A stretch of 49,131 nucleotides of DNA, taken from contig DIYF01000163.1 of NCBI GenBank assembly GCA_002427745.1, positions 1 through 49,131 on the forward strand, in the 5' to 3' direction. The notes beneath the pieces were generated by a model. That model was not told where the DNA came from. It searched no databases and was given only the letters and a program-made list of their open reading frames with translations. Within the stretch, counting starts at the first letter, position 1. Each line of letters opens with the position of its first letter. Of the stretch, positions 24,125 through 32,226 are shown piece after piece. A program made the position numbers and the translations under genes. Origin of the DNA: Roseivirga sp. UBA6061 (GTDB lineage Bacteria; Bacteroidota; Bacteroidia; Cytophagales; Cyclobacteriaceae).

Positions 24125-26311
24125 ATGAATCTGATTGACAAAGGGTTTCCCTTTATCCAACAGGTCAGTGCTATGGAATGTGGCACTACTAGTCTTGCAA
24201 TAATTTTAAAGCATTATGGATATACTAATATTCGTAGTTTCCTTAAAGATCATGCAGAAGTATCTACCGAGGGTGTAGACCTCTATACACTTAGTCATAT
24301 TGCAGAGAGTTTGGGGTTTGAGACTCAGGGGTATGAGTTAGAGGTAGAAACTCTCAACGATATTCAATTGCCCTGTATTGCTCACATTAATAGTAATCAC
24401 TTTGTAGTCATTTATAGACTGTTAAAGGACAGGGTTTACATTTCTGACCCTGCGAAAGGCAAGTACAAACTCTCAAAAGAAAAATTTGCGGCAAAGTGGA
24501 ATGGCATCGTACTTGAACTTCTTCCCAAATCTCTTCATAGAGTTTCATCCGAGATAGTTGAGGAGCTGGATGGTCGTGAGGCCAGGAAAAAATCTGTGAA
24601 AGACTTTTACCTGATTTCGCTAATACGATTAAAAAAGGTATTGGTCCAAATTTTTATCTACACCCTTCTTTTGCAGCTTTTGGGGTTGGTGTTACCACTG
24701 CTTACAAAGACGATTATTGATGAAGTGCTGGTTAATGAAAATGAGCAGCTTTTATACGCAGTACTGGTAGGGGTAAGTTTGGTTTTTATAAGTCAGATCC
24801 TTCTGACTTACGGATCTAACCTATTGCTGATTCAATTTAAAATCTCGTTTGAAAGAGATTTTTTTAGTCGTTTTTTCTATCGCTTTATTCACTTAAATCA
24901 AAGCTATTTTGATCTGAACAAACGAGAAGATTTTACTAATCGTTTTCAAGAGAATTTAAAGGTCCGCCAGGCGTTGAGACCCAGGGTTCTGAGAGGTATG
25001 ATAGACACGTCTTTTGTGATTTTATATGCTTTAGTTCTGTTTTTTTATAGTGTTGAGCTTGCTTTGACTGTTACAGGCTATATCACAGTTTATATAATTT
25101 TTGCAGCCTACTTTTCGCCAAGACTGAAGAATATCCAGAATGTGATTTTTAAGGAGAACATCAAAACGATTGGTGATTTTCTGGACGTTCTTTTGGGTAT
25201 CCAGTCTGTAAAGCTTCTCGGAATCGAAAAACTAAAGTTCTGGGCTTGGAGAAATCAATATACCAGAACGCTTAATGAAATCAGTAGATCAGAAGTGAGG
25301 CATATGACATTTACCACTGTATTCCATGCCATTTATCTCTTAGCCCAGACTCTCGTTTACTGGTTCGGAGCCTACCTGACCTTTAAATCTGAATTGTCTA
25401 TTGGTGAATATGTAGCCTTCATAGCCATATTCTCTATAATCGCTAATGCCCTGAATAATTCAGTGGCACTTTGGTTCACATTTACAGAGTTGAGAGTTTC
25501 GTACGACCGCATAAATGATGTGCTGATACAAGATACCATTCTAATGAATAATGATTCAAATACGGTTGTGAAAGCTCCGATTGATATAAGTATTCAAAAT
25601 CTTTCATTCAAATATTTGCAACGTGATGAGAAGAATGTTCTGGAAGATATCAATCTGAATATCAAGCATGGAGAGTTTATTGGTATCGTAGGTAGAAATG
25701 GCTCAGGAAAAACCACCCTGGCCAAGTTACTTTGCAAACTGTACAGTGATTATACTGGTAGTATTCAATTCAATGGAGTGGAACTAAGGTCAATTGACTC
25801 GTTGCGTTCGACCAGTTTAGTTCACATGTTGCCTCAGGATCTGTACTTGTTTGATGATACTATTAAAGAAAATATCAGATATGGAAATCCCAGCGCTACT
25901 AATGAGGAGGTGATTGAGGCAGCGAAGATGGCGGATCTTCATGACTTTATTGTCGACCAATATCTAGGGTACAATTTAAGAGTAGGACTTAATGGCAGGA
26001 ATCTGTCCGGTGGACAGAAGCTTAAGATTGGTTTTGCGAGGTTGTTCGTGGCTAACCCTGATGTCATCATTCTAGACGAGGCGAGTAGTGCATTAGACTT
26101 AGGTGCAGAAAGCAAAATCATGGAAAACCTTATGACAAAATTCAAAGGGAAAACAATTATCACCATTGCTCATCGAATCCACACGATTAAAAAAGCTGAT
26201 AATATTTTGGTTTTGGATCGCGGAAGAATAGAAGCGCATGGTAATCATCAGGTGCTTATGGAACAAAATGAGACTTATCAGAAATTCGTTCATAATTATA
26301 TACAGTTTTGA
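24125..26311 (+). CDS. C39-peptidase-containing ABC exporter
   Basis: 728 residues from the ATG at 24125; the TTGs just upstream are in frame but less likely. The N-terminal C39 protease has QQVSAMECGTTSLA (Gln12 or 13 and catalytic Cys19), HINSNHFVVIY (His92) and YISDPAKGKY (Asp107). The ABC membrane domain spans about 160-450. The ATPase domain has GIVGRNGSGKTT (Walker A, about 519), LSGGQKLKIGFAR (signature, about 628), DVIILDEASSALD (Walker B) and TIAHRIHT. Such exporters cut leaders after a double glycine while transporting the core. The substrates are almost certainly the GG-leader peptides encoded just downstream. Codon use is AT-rich relative to the flanks. Confidence 0.95.
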   Translation: MNLIDKGFPFIQQVSAMECGTTSLAIILKHYGYTNIRSFLKDHAEVSTEGVDLYTLSHIAESLGFETQGYELEVETLNDIQLPCIAHINSNHFVVIYRLLKDRVYISDPAKGKYKLSKEKFAAKWNGIVLELLPKSLHRVSSEIVEELDGREARKKSVKDFYLISLIRLKKVLVQIFIYTLLLQLLGLVLPLLTKTIIDEVLVNENEQLLYAVLVGVSLVFISQILLTYGSNLLLIQFKISFERDFFSRFFYRFIHLNQSYFDLNKREDFTNRFQENLKVRQALRPRVLRGMIDTSFVILYALVLFFYSVELALTVTGYITVYIIFAAYFSPRLKNIQNVIFKENIKTIGDFLDVLLGIQSVKLLGIEKLKFWAWRNQYTRTLNEISRSEVRHMTFTTVFHAIYLLAQTLVYWFGAYLTFKSELSIGEYVAFIAIFSIIANALNNSVALWFTFTELRVSYDRINDVLIQDTILMNNDSNTVVKAPIDISIQNLSFKYLQRDEKNVLEDINLNIKHGEFIGIVGRNGSGKTTLAKLLCKLYSDYTGSIQFNGVELRSIDSLRSTSLVHMLPQDLYLFDDTIKENIRYGNPSATNEEVIEAAKMADLHDFIVDQYLGYNLRVGLNGRNLSGGQKLKIGFARLFVANPDVIILDEASSALDLGAESKIMENLMTKFKGKTIITIAHRIHTIKKADNILVLDRGRIEAHGNHQVLMEQNETYQKFVHNYIQF

Positions 26312-26313
26312 AA

Positions 26314-27543
26314 ATGGAGCCGATTCAGTATGAAGACTTACACAAAGAGCCTGATGAAGGTCTGGTCTTTAATACAGGAAGATCAAAACGAGCTATTCAG
26401 ATAGGTCTTATACTGGTTGTCTTCTTAACAGGACTATTATTTTTAGTTAAAATCCCAAGAAGTAAAAAATTGAGGTTTGAATTGAAAGGAGGTATAAAAG
26501 AAACCGTAGTGCAATTTGCGCACCCTGTAATTATACATGAAAGGTATACCAAAAATGGTCAACAGATTCTGCCGAATGGTCGGTTAGTGGGATTAAAGTC
26601 ATCGTTTATTTTAGAGTTACTAGATGCCTGGCAGCGAGCTGTGAAAAAACTGGAATACCATGACTATTTTACAACACCTGTTAATCGCCTTAAAATTGAA
26701 AATCAGACTGCATTTCTGGAAAAGCTCGAGTCAAGGCTCAATTTCCTTGATAAACTCATTGAAGAGCGTACAGATAACGCAAGAGAAATAGAAGAGGTAA
26801 CTTCTAAAACTTTGGTTGAGGAGAGAAAATCTTTTGAAAGGCAGCGTATGCTTCAAATACAGGATGTTGTTTCAGAAGCCAGTCTGGAAAGGACTTATGC
26901 ACGCTTATTAAATGCAAAACAGGATTCATTGAAATTAACCCTCTCTAATGCTCAGGTACTTGAAAATCTCAACCGACAATTAGTTGAACTGCAAACTGAA
27001 ATACTGAGATTAAATCAGGAGATAAATAGCATAAAGTTGAGTGATAGTCTTTTAAGAGAGGAACTTTCTTTTGAAATCAAAAGGCATGAGCAAACTATCA
27101 AAAGGAATTTTGGTCATGTAGAAATAGCGGAAGATCACCTGATATTGCTGAGTGAGGGAAAGGGGATTATTTCATTGATCAATGAGTCAGAAAGCATTAT
27201 TCCTTTTGGTGAGAGTGTATTGAGAATTAAGGAAGAGACAGAACCCTTCTACGCCTATGCTGAAGTAAACTCCGCTGTATTGGCTGAATTAGTGCCTGAA
27301 AGTAGGGTTTATCTTGAGTTTGATGGCTATCCTCAATATATGTTCGGGACTCAACAGGCGATAATAGGCTCAGTGAGTTTAACAGCAAATGAAAAGGGCT
27401 TTTATCAAGTGCTAATGAATTTTAATCTATCAGATGCTTTTAGGGAAAGACTTTACAAAGGAATGACAGGAAATGCTTCTATAGAAACCAGAAAATTATC
27501 AATTATAGGGTATTTAATGAATAGGTTGACAATATCCGATTAG
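26314..27543 (+). CDS. HlyD-family membrane-fusion/adaptor protein
   Basis: 409 residues from the ATG 2 nt after the exporter stop. It has a short cytoplasmic N-terminus, one TM helix at about 28-46 (IGLILVVFLTGLLFLV), and a beta domain. A long alpha-helical hairpin/coiled coil follows (about 120-270, LNRQLVELQTEILRLNQEINSIK). The beta-barrel C-terminus has VYLEFDGYPQYMFG, typical of HlyD-like adaptors of peptide exporters. It should link the C39 exporter to an outer-membrane channel, which is not in the window. Confidence 0.9.
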   Translation: MEPIQYEDLHKEPDEGLVFNTGRSKRAIQIGLILVVFLTGLLFLVKIPRSKKLRFELKGGIKETVVQFAHPVIIHERYTKNGQQILPNGRLVGLKSSFILELLDAWQRAVKKLEYHDYFTTPVNRLKIENQTAFLEKLESRLNFLDKLIEERTDNAREIEEVTSKTLVEERKSFERQRMLQIQDVVSEASLERTYARLLNAKQDSLKLTLSNAQVLENLNRQLVELQTEILRLNQEINSIKLSDSLLREELSFEIKRHEQTIKRNFGHVEIAEDHLILLSEGKGIISLINESESIIPFGESVLRIKEETEPFYAYAEVNSAVLAELVPESRVYLEFDGYPQYMFGTQQAIIGSVSLTANEKGFYQVLMNFNLSDAFRERLYKGMTGNASIETRKLSIIGYLMNRLTISD

Positions 27544-27618
27544 TATGGATGGCATTCAAGCAACAGTAGTTTTCCAATTTTTTATACACTGGTTATTCAA
27601 ATTTAAACGTTCATTATT

Positions 27619-27756
27619 ATGAAAAAGAAAACAGTAAAAAGAGTGAGGAATCTCAAGAAGAGAAAGGTTCCGAAAGTATCTTTAAAGAGTATCTATGGAG
27701 GTCCTGAAGAAGGAGAAGTCTCTAAAGTAATTATAGAAGACGAAGACGAGATTTAG
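27619..27756 (+). CDS. Double-glycine leader peptide 1 (exported peptide precursor)
   Basis: A 45-residue ORF. A basic leader (MKKKTVKRVRNLKKRK), then VPKVSLKSIYGG, ends at Gly27-Gly28, the expected C39 cleavage point. It is followed by the 17-residue acidic core PEEGEVSKVIIEDEDEI. It lies 75 nt after the exporter/adaptor genes. It is the first of three copies in a tandem array of 212-nt period. The core matches the C-terminus of the orphan protein at 21371-21859. It has no cysteine, and no modification enzyme is encoded nearby. Confidence 0.85.
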   Translation: MKKKTVKRVRNLKKRKVPKVSLKSIYGGPEEGEVSKVIIEDEDEI

Positions 27757-27830
27757 ATTTTTTATTAATTATTAATGTCCAGTCTCTACGGTTGGGATTG
27801 GTTAATTTTCCATTTTAAACGTTCATTATT

Positions 27831-27968
27831 ATGAAAAAGAAAACAGTAAAAAGAGTGAGTAATCTCAAGAAGAAAAAGATTTCGAAAGTATCTTTAAAAA
27901 GTATCTATGGAGGTCCTGAAGAAGGAGATGCGTCAAAAGTGATTATAGAAGACGAAGACGAGATTTAG
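27831..27968 (+). CDS. Double-glycine leader peptide 2 (paralog of peptide 1)
   Basis: A 45-residue ORF, same length and layout as peptide 1. The leader ends in KVSLKSIYGG and the core is PEEGDASKVIIEDEDEI. It differs from peptide 1 by a few leader substitutions and by EV to DA in the core. The upstream TTTAAACGTTCATTATT is repeated before all three copies, and the downstream flank is also duplicated. The duplication therefore covers the whole 212-nt unit. Confidence 0.85.
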   Translation: MKKKTVKRVSNLKKKKISKVSLKSIYGGPEEGDASKVIIEDEDEI

Positions 27969-28042
27969 ATTTTTTGTTAATTATTAATGCCCAGTCTCTA
28001 CGATTGGGATTGGGCTAATTTTCCGTTTAAACGTTCATTATT

Positions 28043-28172
28043 ATGGAAAATAAAAATGTAAAAGACAGAGCAATCACAAGAAGAGAAGGGTTTTGAAAGT
28101 ATAGTTAAAGAGCATTTATGGAGGTCCTAAAGAAGGGAAGTCTCCAAAGAAATTATAGAATACGAAATCTAG
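28043..28172 (+). pseudogene. Decayed third copy of the GG-leader peptide gene
   Basis: It keeps the upstream TTTAAACGTTCATTATT-ATG and, out of frame, the remains of the ATTTATGGAGGTCC (IYGGP) and ATTATAGAA (IIE) segments. The frame opened by the ATG stops after 17 codons (TGA at 28094), and later parts carry indels and substitutions. The array period of 212 nt is kept exactly. Confidence 0.8.
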
Positions 28173-28306
28173 ACGCTTCTCATGAAATTTCCTTGGATAT
28201 TATACTAAGTCCGGTTTCTTGGCACATATCTATTTCTAGAAAATCCCGCTAATTGGAGTAATATTTGCAGCAGTTCATCTTTTGTCTTATATCTAACGTC
28301 CCAAAA

Positions 28307-31300
28307 TCAAACTCTCTCAGCTACCCACTTCTTAGCATTCATAAATGCCTTGATCCAGGGGCTTAGGATATCAGCTTTCTGCCCGGCAGGATAGTTGCCC
28401 CAGTTCCACGGGAAGATGGAGCGCTCAAAGTGCGGCATAATAGCCAGATGACGTCCATCCTTACTGGCCAGACCCGCTACATGGTAATCAGAACCATTGG
28501 GAGAAGCAGGATAGGCTTCATGGCTGTATTTGGCAATTACATGATACTCGCTTTCTGCTTCGGGTAGTCTGAAGCGACCTTCACCATGGGCTACCCAGAT
28601 ACCCAGTCGGGAACCTGCCAGTCCGCTCAGCATCACGGAGTTGTTTTCCGGAATGGTCACATTCACAAAACCTGATTCAAACTTATGAGCCATATTATGG
28701 TCCAGTTTGGGGTGTGTCTCATGCTCAGGGTAGAGCAGTCCCAGCTCGCCCATCAGCTGGCAGCCATTACAGATGCCCAGGGAGATGGTATCTTCACGGG
28801 CATAGAAGTTGTCCAGTGCCGCTTTGGCCTTTTCGTTGTAGAGGAAAGCTCCCGCCCAGCCCTTGGCAGAGCCCAGTACATCAGAGTTAGAGAAGCCTCC
28901 TACAAAGGCGATAAAGTTGACATCACTCAGGTCTTCAGCACCTGAGATCAGGTCCGTCATATGAATGTCTTTGACATCAAAACCGGCCAGGTGCATGGCG
29001 TAGGCCATCTCCCTGTCTCCATTCACTCCTTTTTCACGGATAATGGCTCCTTTAATACCTGAAGCGGTTTTACGGTCAGGGTCTAAACCCAAAGCCTCAT
29101 ACTGTCCTTCAAATCCCTCAGGGAAGGTGAAAGACAAAGGCTGATGTTTGTAGTTATCAAAACGCTGTTTTGCCAGCTCCTCACCAGACTGCTTTTGATC
29201 CAGCAGGTAAGAAGTCTTGTACCAGGTATCTCTCAGGCTGGCAATGTCCAGTAAATAGCTTTGTGTATTGGTACGGATGGAGAGAATAGGCTCACCAATC
29301 GGGTTGCCAATCTCTGCGAAGCGGGCACCTGCTGTGGTAAGTCTGCTCTTCACATCTACCAGGGCCTCATCGCTTACCTGTAGTACCAGTGCGGGTTGTT
29401 CAGAGAAGAAAGTGGCTACATCGTCTACTACGTTGAAACCTTTCAGGTTGGTGGCAATACCCAGCTCCGGCTGAGCAAAAGTCATTTCCAGAAGAGCGGT
29501 GATTAATCCACCGGCAGATACATCGTGACCTGCCATGATCTTTCCTTCTTCTATCAGTTCCTGAACCAGGTTAAAAGTAGCGGCAAAGCGGCCGGTATCG
29601 TCTACGGTCGGGGCGCTGCTGCCCACTTTTCCGATGATCTGAGCAAAGGAGCTGCCTCCCAGGTTAAAAGCTCCGTCAGACAGATCGATATAGAGCAGGG
29701 TAGAATCAAAATCGGGCTGAAGTACCGGCTCGACTACTTTTTTGAGGTCGGTCACTTCACCTACTGCTGAGATGATCACAGTACCGGGAGAGTACACCAC
29801 ATCATCCTCATACTTCTGTGTCATAGACATAGAGTCCTTACCGGTAGGAATGTTGATACCCAAGGCACAGGCAAAGTCACTTACCGCTTCAACGGCCTTG
29901 TACAGCCTGGCATTTTCTCCTTCATTCTTAGCAGGCCACATCCAGTTGGCACTCAGGGAAATTCCTTTCAGGCCATCCTGAATTGGGGCGAAGACCATAT
30001 TGGTCAAAGATTCAGCAATAGACAGCTGAGAACCCGCCACCGGATCGGCCAGAGCTGATACAGGAGCATGGCCTATGGTGGTGGCAATGCCTTTGATACC
30101 TCGGTAGTCCAGAGCCATTACGCCTACATTGTTGAGCGGAAGCTGTAGCGGACCGGCACATTGCTGCTTGGCCACACGTCCGGTTACACAGCGGTCTACC
30201 TTATTGGTAAGCCAGTCTTTACAGGCAACTGCTTCCAGCTGTAATACCGCATTCAGGTAGTGCTGAAGTTTGGTGATATCATAGCTGACATCAGAAAACT
30301 GGTGTGCGGTAGTCTTATCTTCCAGTACGGTTTTCGGGGAAGAGCCGAACATATGAGCCAGCTCCCAGTTAATGGGGTGCTCTTCGGTTTTGGCATTCTC
30401 AAACTTGAAATGATGATCACCCGTGGTTTCGCCCACCACATAGATCGGAGCTCTTTCGCGCTGCGCTACTCTTTTCAGGAACTCAATGTCCTTTTCCTTC
30501 ATCACCATGCCCATGCGCTCCTGTGACTCGTTGCCGATGATCTCTTTATCAGACAGGGTAGGGTCGCCCACCGGAAGTTTGTTCACATCAATGGTGCCAC
30601 CGGTTTCTTCTACCAGTTCAGAAAGGCAATTGAGGTGGCCGCCAGCTCCATGATCATGGATAGACACGACCGGGTTGGTGTCTGACTCGGCCATGGCCCT
30701 TACGGCATTGTAGACCCTTTTTTGCATCTCTGGGTTAGAACGCTGTATGGCGTTAAGCTCAATACCGGAAGAAAACTCTCCTGTGGCTACGGATGACACG
30801 GCTCCACCACCCATACCGATGCGGTAGTTGTCGCCTCCCATCACCACAATTTTATCTCCGGATTCAGGTGTTTCTTTCAGGGCATCGCTTTTCTTGCCGT
30901 AGCCGATACCGCCTGCCATCATAATTACTTTGTCGAAGCCGTACTTTTTTCCTGCTTCTTCGTGCTCAAAGGTGAGCACCGATCCGCTGATCAGGGGTTG
31001 CCCGAATTTGTTGCCAAAATCACTGGCTCCGTTGGATGCTTTGATCAGAATATCCATGGGGGTCTGATAGAGCCACTGGCGCTCGGGCATGTTCTCTTCC
31101 CAGGTACGGGTTTCCTCAAGACGGGAATAGGAGGTCATATACACGGCTGTGCCAGCCAGCGGCATAGAGCCTTTTCCACCTGCCATCCTGTCGCGGATCT
31201 CACCACCGGAACCGGTAGCCGCTCCGTTAAAGGGCTCTACCGTGGTAGGGAAGTTATGCGTCTCTGCTTTCAGAGAGATAACAGAGTCAAAATCTTTGGT

Positions 31301-32002
31301 CTCAAACCAGTCGGCTTTGTCCTGGGTCTTTTGGGCAAATTGCTCCACCCGAGGGCCTTCTACAAAAGCCACATTATCTTTATAGGCAGATACTAGTCGG
31401 TTAGGATGTTCCTGAGAGGTTTTCTTGATAAGCTTAAAGAGGGACGAAGGCATTTCCTGTCCGTCAATGATAAACACCCCGTTGAAAATCTTGTGTCGGC
31501 AATGCTCTGAATTTACCTGCGAAAAACCGAATACTTCTCCATCAGTAAGCTTGCGGCCAAGCTGTCTGCTCACATCGTTGAGGTAGTCTATTTCTTCATC
31601 GCTCAGCGCGAGACCTTCCTGCTGATTGTAGCTGGCCAGATCGTCCAGGTAGAGCACAGGGTCGGGAGTCTTATCGATGGTAAACAAGTCCTGATCCAGA
31701 TGAGTGTAGAGCACCTGCAACATAGGATCATAAGCCACATTTTCCGAAGCTACTTTTTCGAATTCTTCGATGCGCTCAATGCCGGAGACGCTCATGTTTT
31801 GCGTAATCTCAACGGCATTGGTACTCCAGGGAGTGATCATTTCTTTACGCGGACCTATAAAGAAACCTTCGAGTTGGTCGGCCTCTAAAAGAGACGCGTT
31901 TCCAAATAGCCATTCGAGCTTAGGAAGATCTTGTGGCTGGATGGAAGATTGGAGGCCTACAGCAAATATTTTGCCTGCTCCTGCATCGAAAAATCGGATC
32001 AT
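28307..32002 (-). CDS. purL: Phosphoribosylformylglycinamidine synthase (FGAM synthase), large single-chain form
   Basis: 1231 residues, the full length of the fused PurL type. It converts FGAR, glutamine and ATP to FGAM in purine synthesis. Visible landmarks are SQVNSEHCRHKIFNG, VISLKAETHNFPT with the following GATGSGGEIRDR (catalytic and ATP-binding), and GGGAVSSVATG. Also present are VSIHDHGAGGHLNCLSELVEE, PTGKDSMSM, and the C-terminal class I glutaminase with ICNGCQLMGELG (nucleophile Cys near 1080), HGEGRF and MPHFERSIFPW. The gene stands alone between the peptide array and the permease operon. Confidence 0.98.
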   Translation of the reverse strand: MIRFFDAGAGKIFAVGLQSSIQPQDLPKLEWLFGNASLLEADQLEGFFIGPRKEMITPWSTNAVEITQNMSVSGIERIEEFEKVASENVAYDPMLQVLYTHLDQDLFTIDKTPDPVLYLDDLASYNQQEGLALSDEEIDYLNDVSRQLGRKLTDGEVFGFSQVNSEHCRHKIFNGVFIIDGQEMPSSLFKLIKKTSQEHPNRLVSAYKDNVAFVEGPRVEQFAQKTQDKADWFETKDFDSVISLKAETHNFPTTVEPFNGAATGSGGEIRDRMAGGKGSMPLAGTAVYMTSYSRLEETRTWEENMPERQWLYQTPMDILIKASNGASDFGNKFGQPLISGSVLTFEHEEAGKKYGFDKVIMMAGGIGYGKKSDALKETPESGDKIVVMGGDNYRIGMGGGAVSSVATGEFSSGIELNAIQRSNPEMQKRVYNAVRAMAESDTNPVVSIHDHGAGGHLNCLSELVEETGGTIDVNKLPVGDPTLSDKEIIGNESQERMGMVMKEKDIEFLKRVAQRERAPIYVVGETTGDHHFKFENAKTEEHPINWELAHMFGSSPKTVLEDKTTAHQFSDVSYDITKLQHYLNAVLQLEAVACKDWLTNKVDRCVTGRVAKQQCAGPLQLPLNNVGVMALDYRGIKGIATTIGHAPVSALADPVAGSQLSIAESLTNMVFAPIQDGLKGISLSANWMWPAKNEGENARLYKAVEAVSDFACALGINIPTGKDSMSMTQKYEDDVVYSPGTVIISAVGEVTDLKKVVEPVLQPDFDSTLLYIDLSDGAFNLGGSSFAQIIGKVGSSAPTVDDTGRFAATFNLVQELIEEGKIMAGHDVSAGGLITALLEMTFAQPELGIATNLKGFNVVDDVATFFSEQPALVLQVSDEALVDVKSRLTTAGARFAEIGNPIGEPILSIRTNTQSYLLDIASLRDTWYKTSYLLDQKQSGEELAKQRFDNYKHQPLSFTFPEGFEGQYEALGLDPDRKTASGIKGAIIREKGVNGDREMAYAMHLAGFDVKDIHMTDLISGAEDLSDVNFIAFVGGFSNSDVLGSAKGWAGAFLYNEKAKAALDNFYAREDTISLGICNGCQLMGELGLLYPEHETHPKLDHNMAHKFESGFVNVTIPENNSVMLSGLAGSRLGIWVAHGEGRFRLPEAESEYHVIAKYSHEAYPASPNGSDYHVAGLASKDGRHLAIMPHFERSIFPWNWGNYPAGQKADILSPWIKAFMNAKKWVAERV

Positions 32003-32163
32003 TGAAATCTAGGGTATCGGGTGTACGTTTTACACCGGCAAAAATAGCAAAAGATTCCATTTTGAATGCGTTTAAGCCATTGACTTCTCATGGCAATCGA
32101 TGTCAATTGTGGTGGTCATTCTCAGGATGATAAGTCCCCCGAACAGTGTATCGGCTTTTTACA

Positions 32164-32216
32164 GGAGATAGCCGTGATTCAGACCGGTATAAGGCCTGGT
32201 CTCCACGACTATCTCC
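32164..32216. terminator. Long imperfect hairpin, probable end of the PadR-permease transcript
   Basis: GGAGATAGCCGTG (from 32164) and CACGACTATCTCC (to 32216) plus inner GACCGG/CCTGGTC form a stem of about 20 bp with small bulges and a short loop. It lies 11 nt past the permease stop on the minus strand. The T-tract is poor, so termination is probable rather than certain. Confidence 0.55.
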
Positions 32217-32226
32217 CGCTTGTTTT

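Larger units (their letters stand above)
27602..28172 (+). repeat. Tandem repeat, 212-nt unit, three copies
   Basis: The starts of the three units' ORFs are at 27619, 27831 and 28043, exactly 212 nt apart. Upstream TTTAAACGTTCATTATT and downstream TTAATTATTAATG(T/C)CCAGTCTCTACG elements are conserved between units. The last unit is degenerate. Confidence 0.9.

Noticed and set aside
27619..27968. GG peptides as bacteroidetocin-type or lanthipeptide bacteriocins
   Set aside because: The cores contain no cysteine and only one Ser, and no lanthionine enzyme or immunity gene is adjacent.
27619..27968. GG peptides as graspetide/microviridin precursors because of the acidic core
   Set aside because: No ATP-grasp ligase is in the window and the characteristic leader helix motif is absent. 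It remains possible only if the enzyme is elsewhere.
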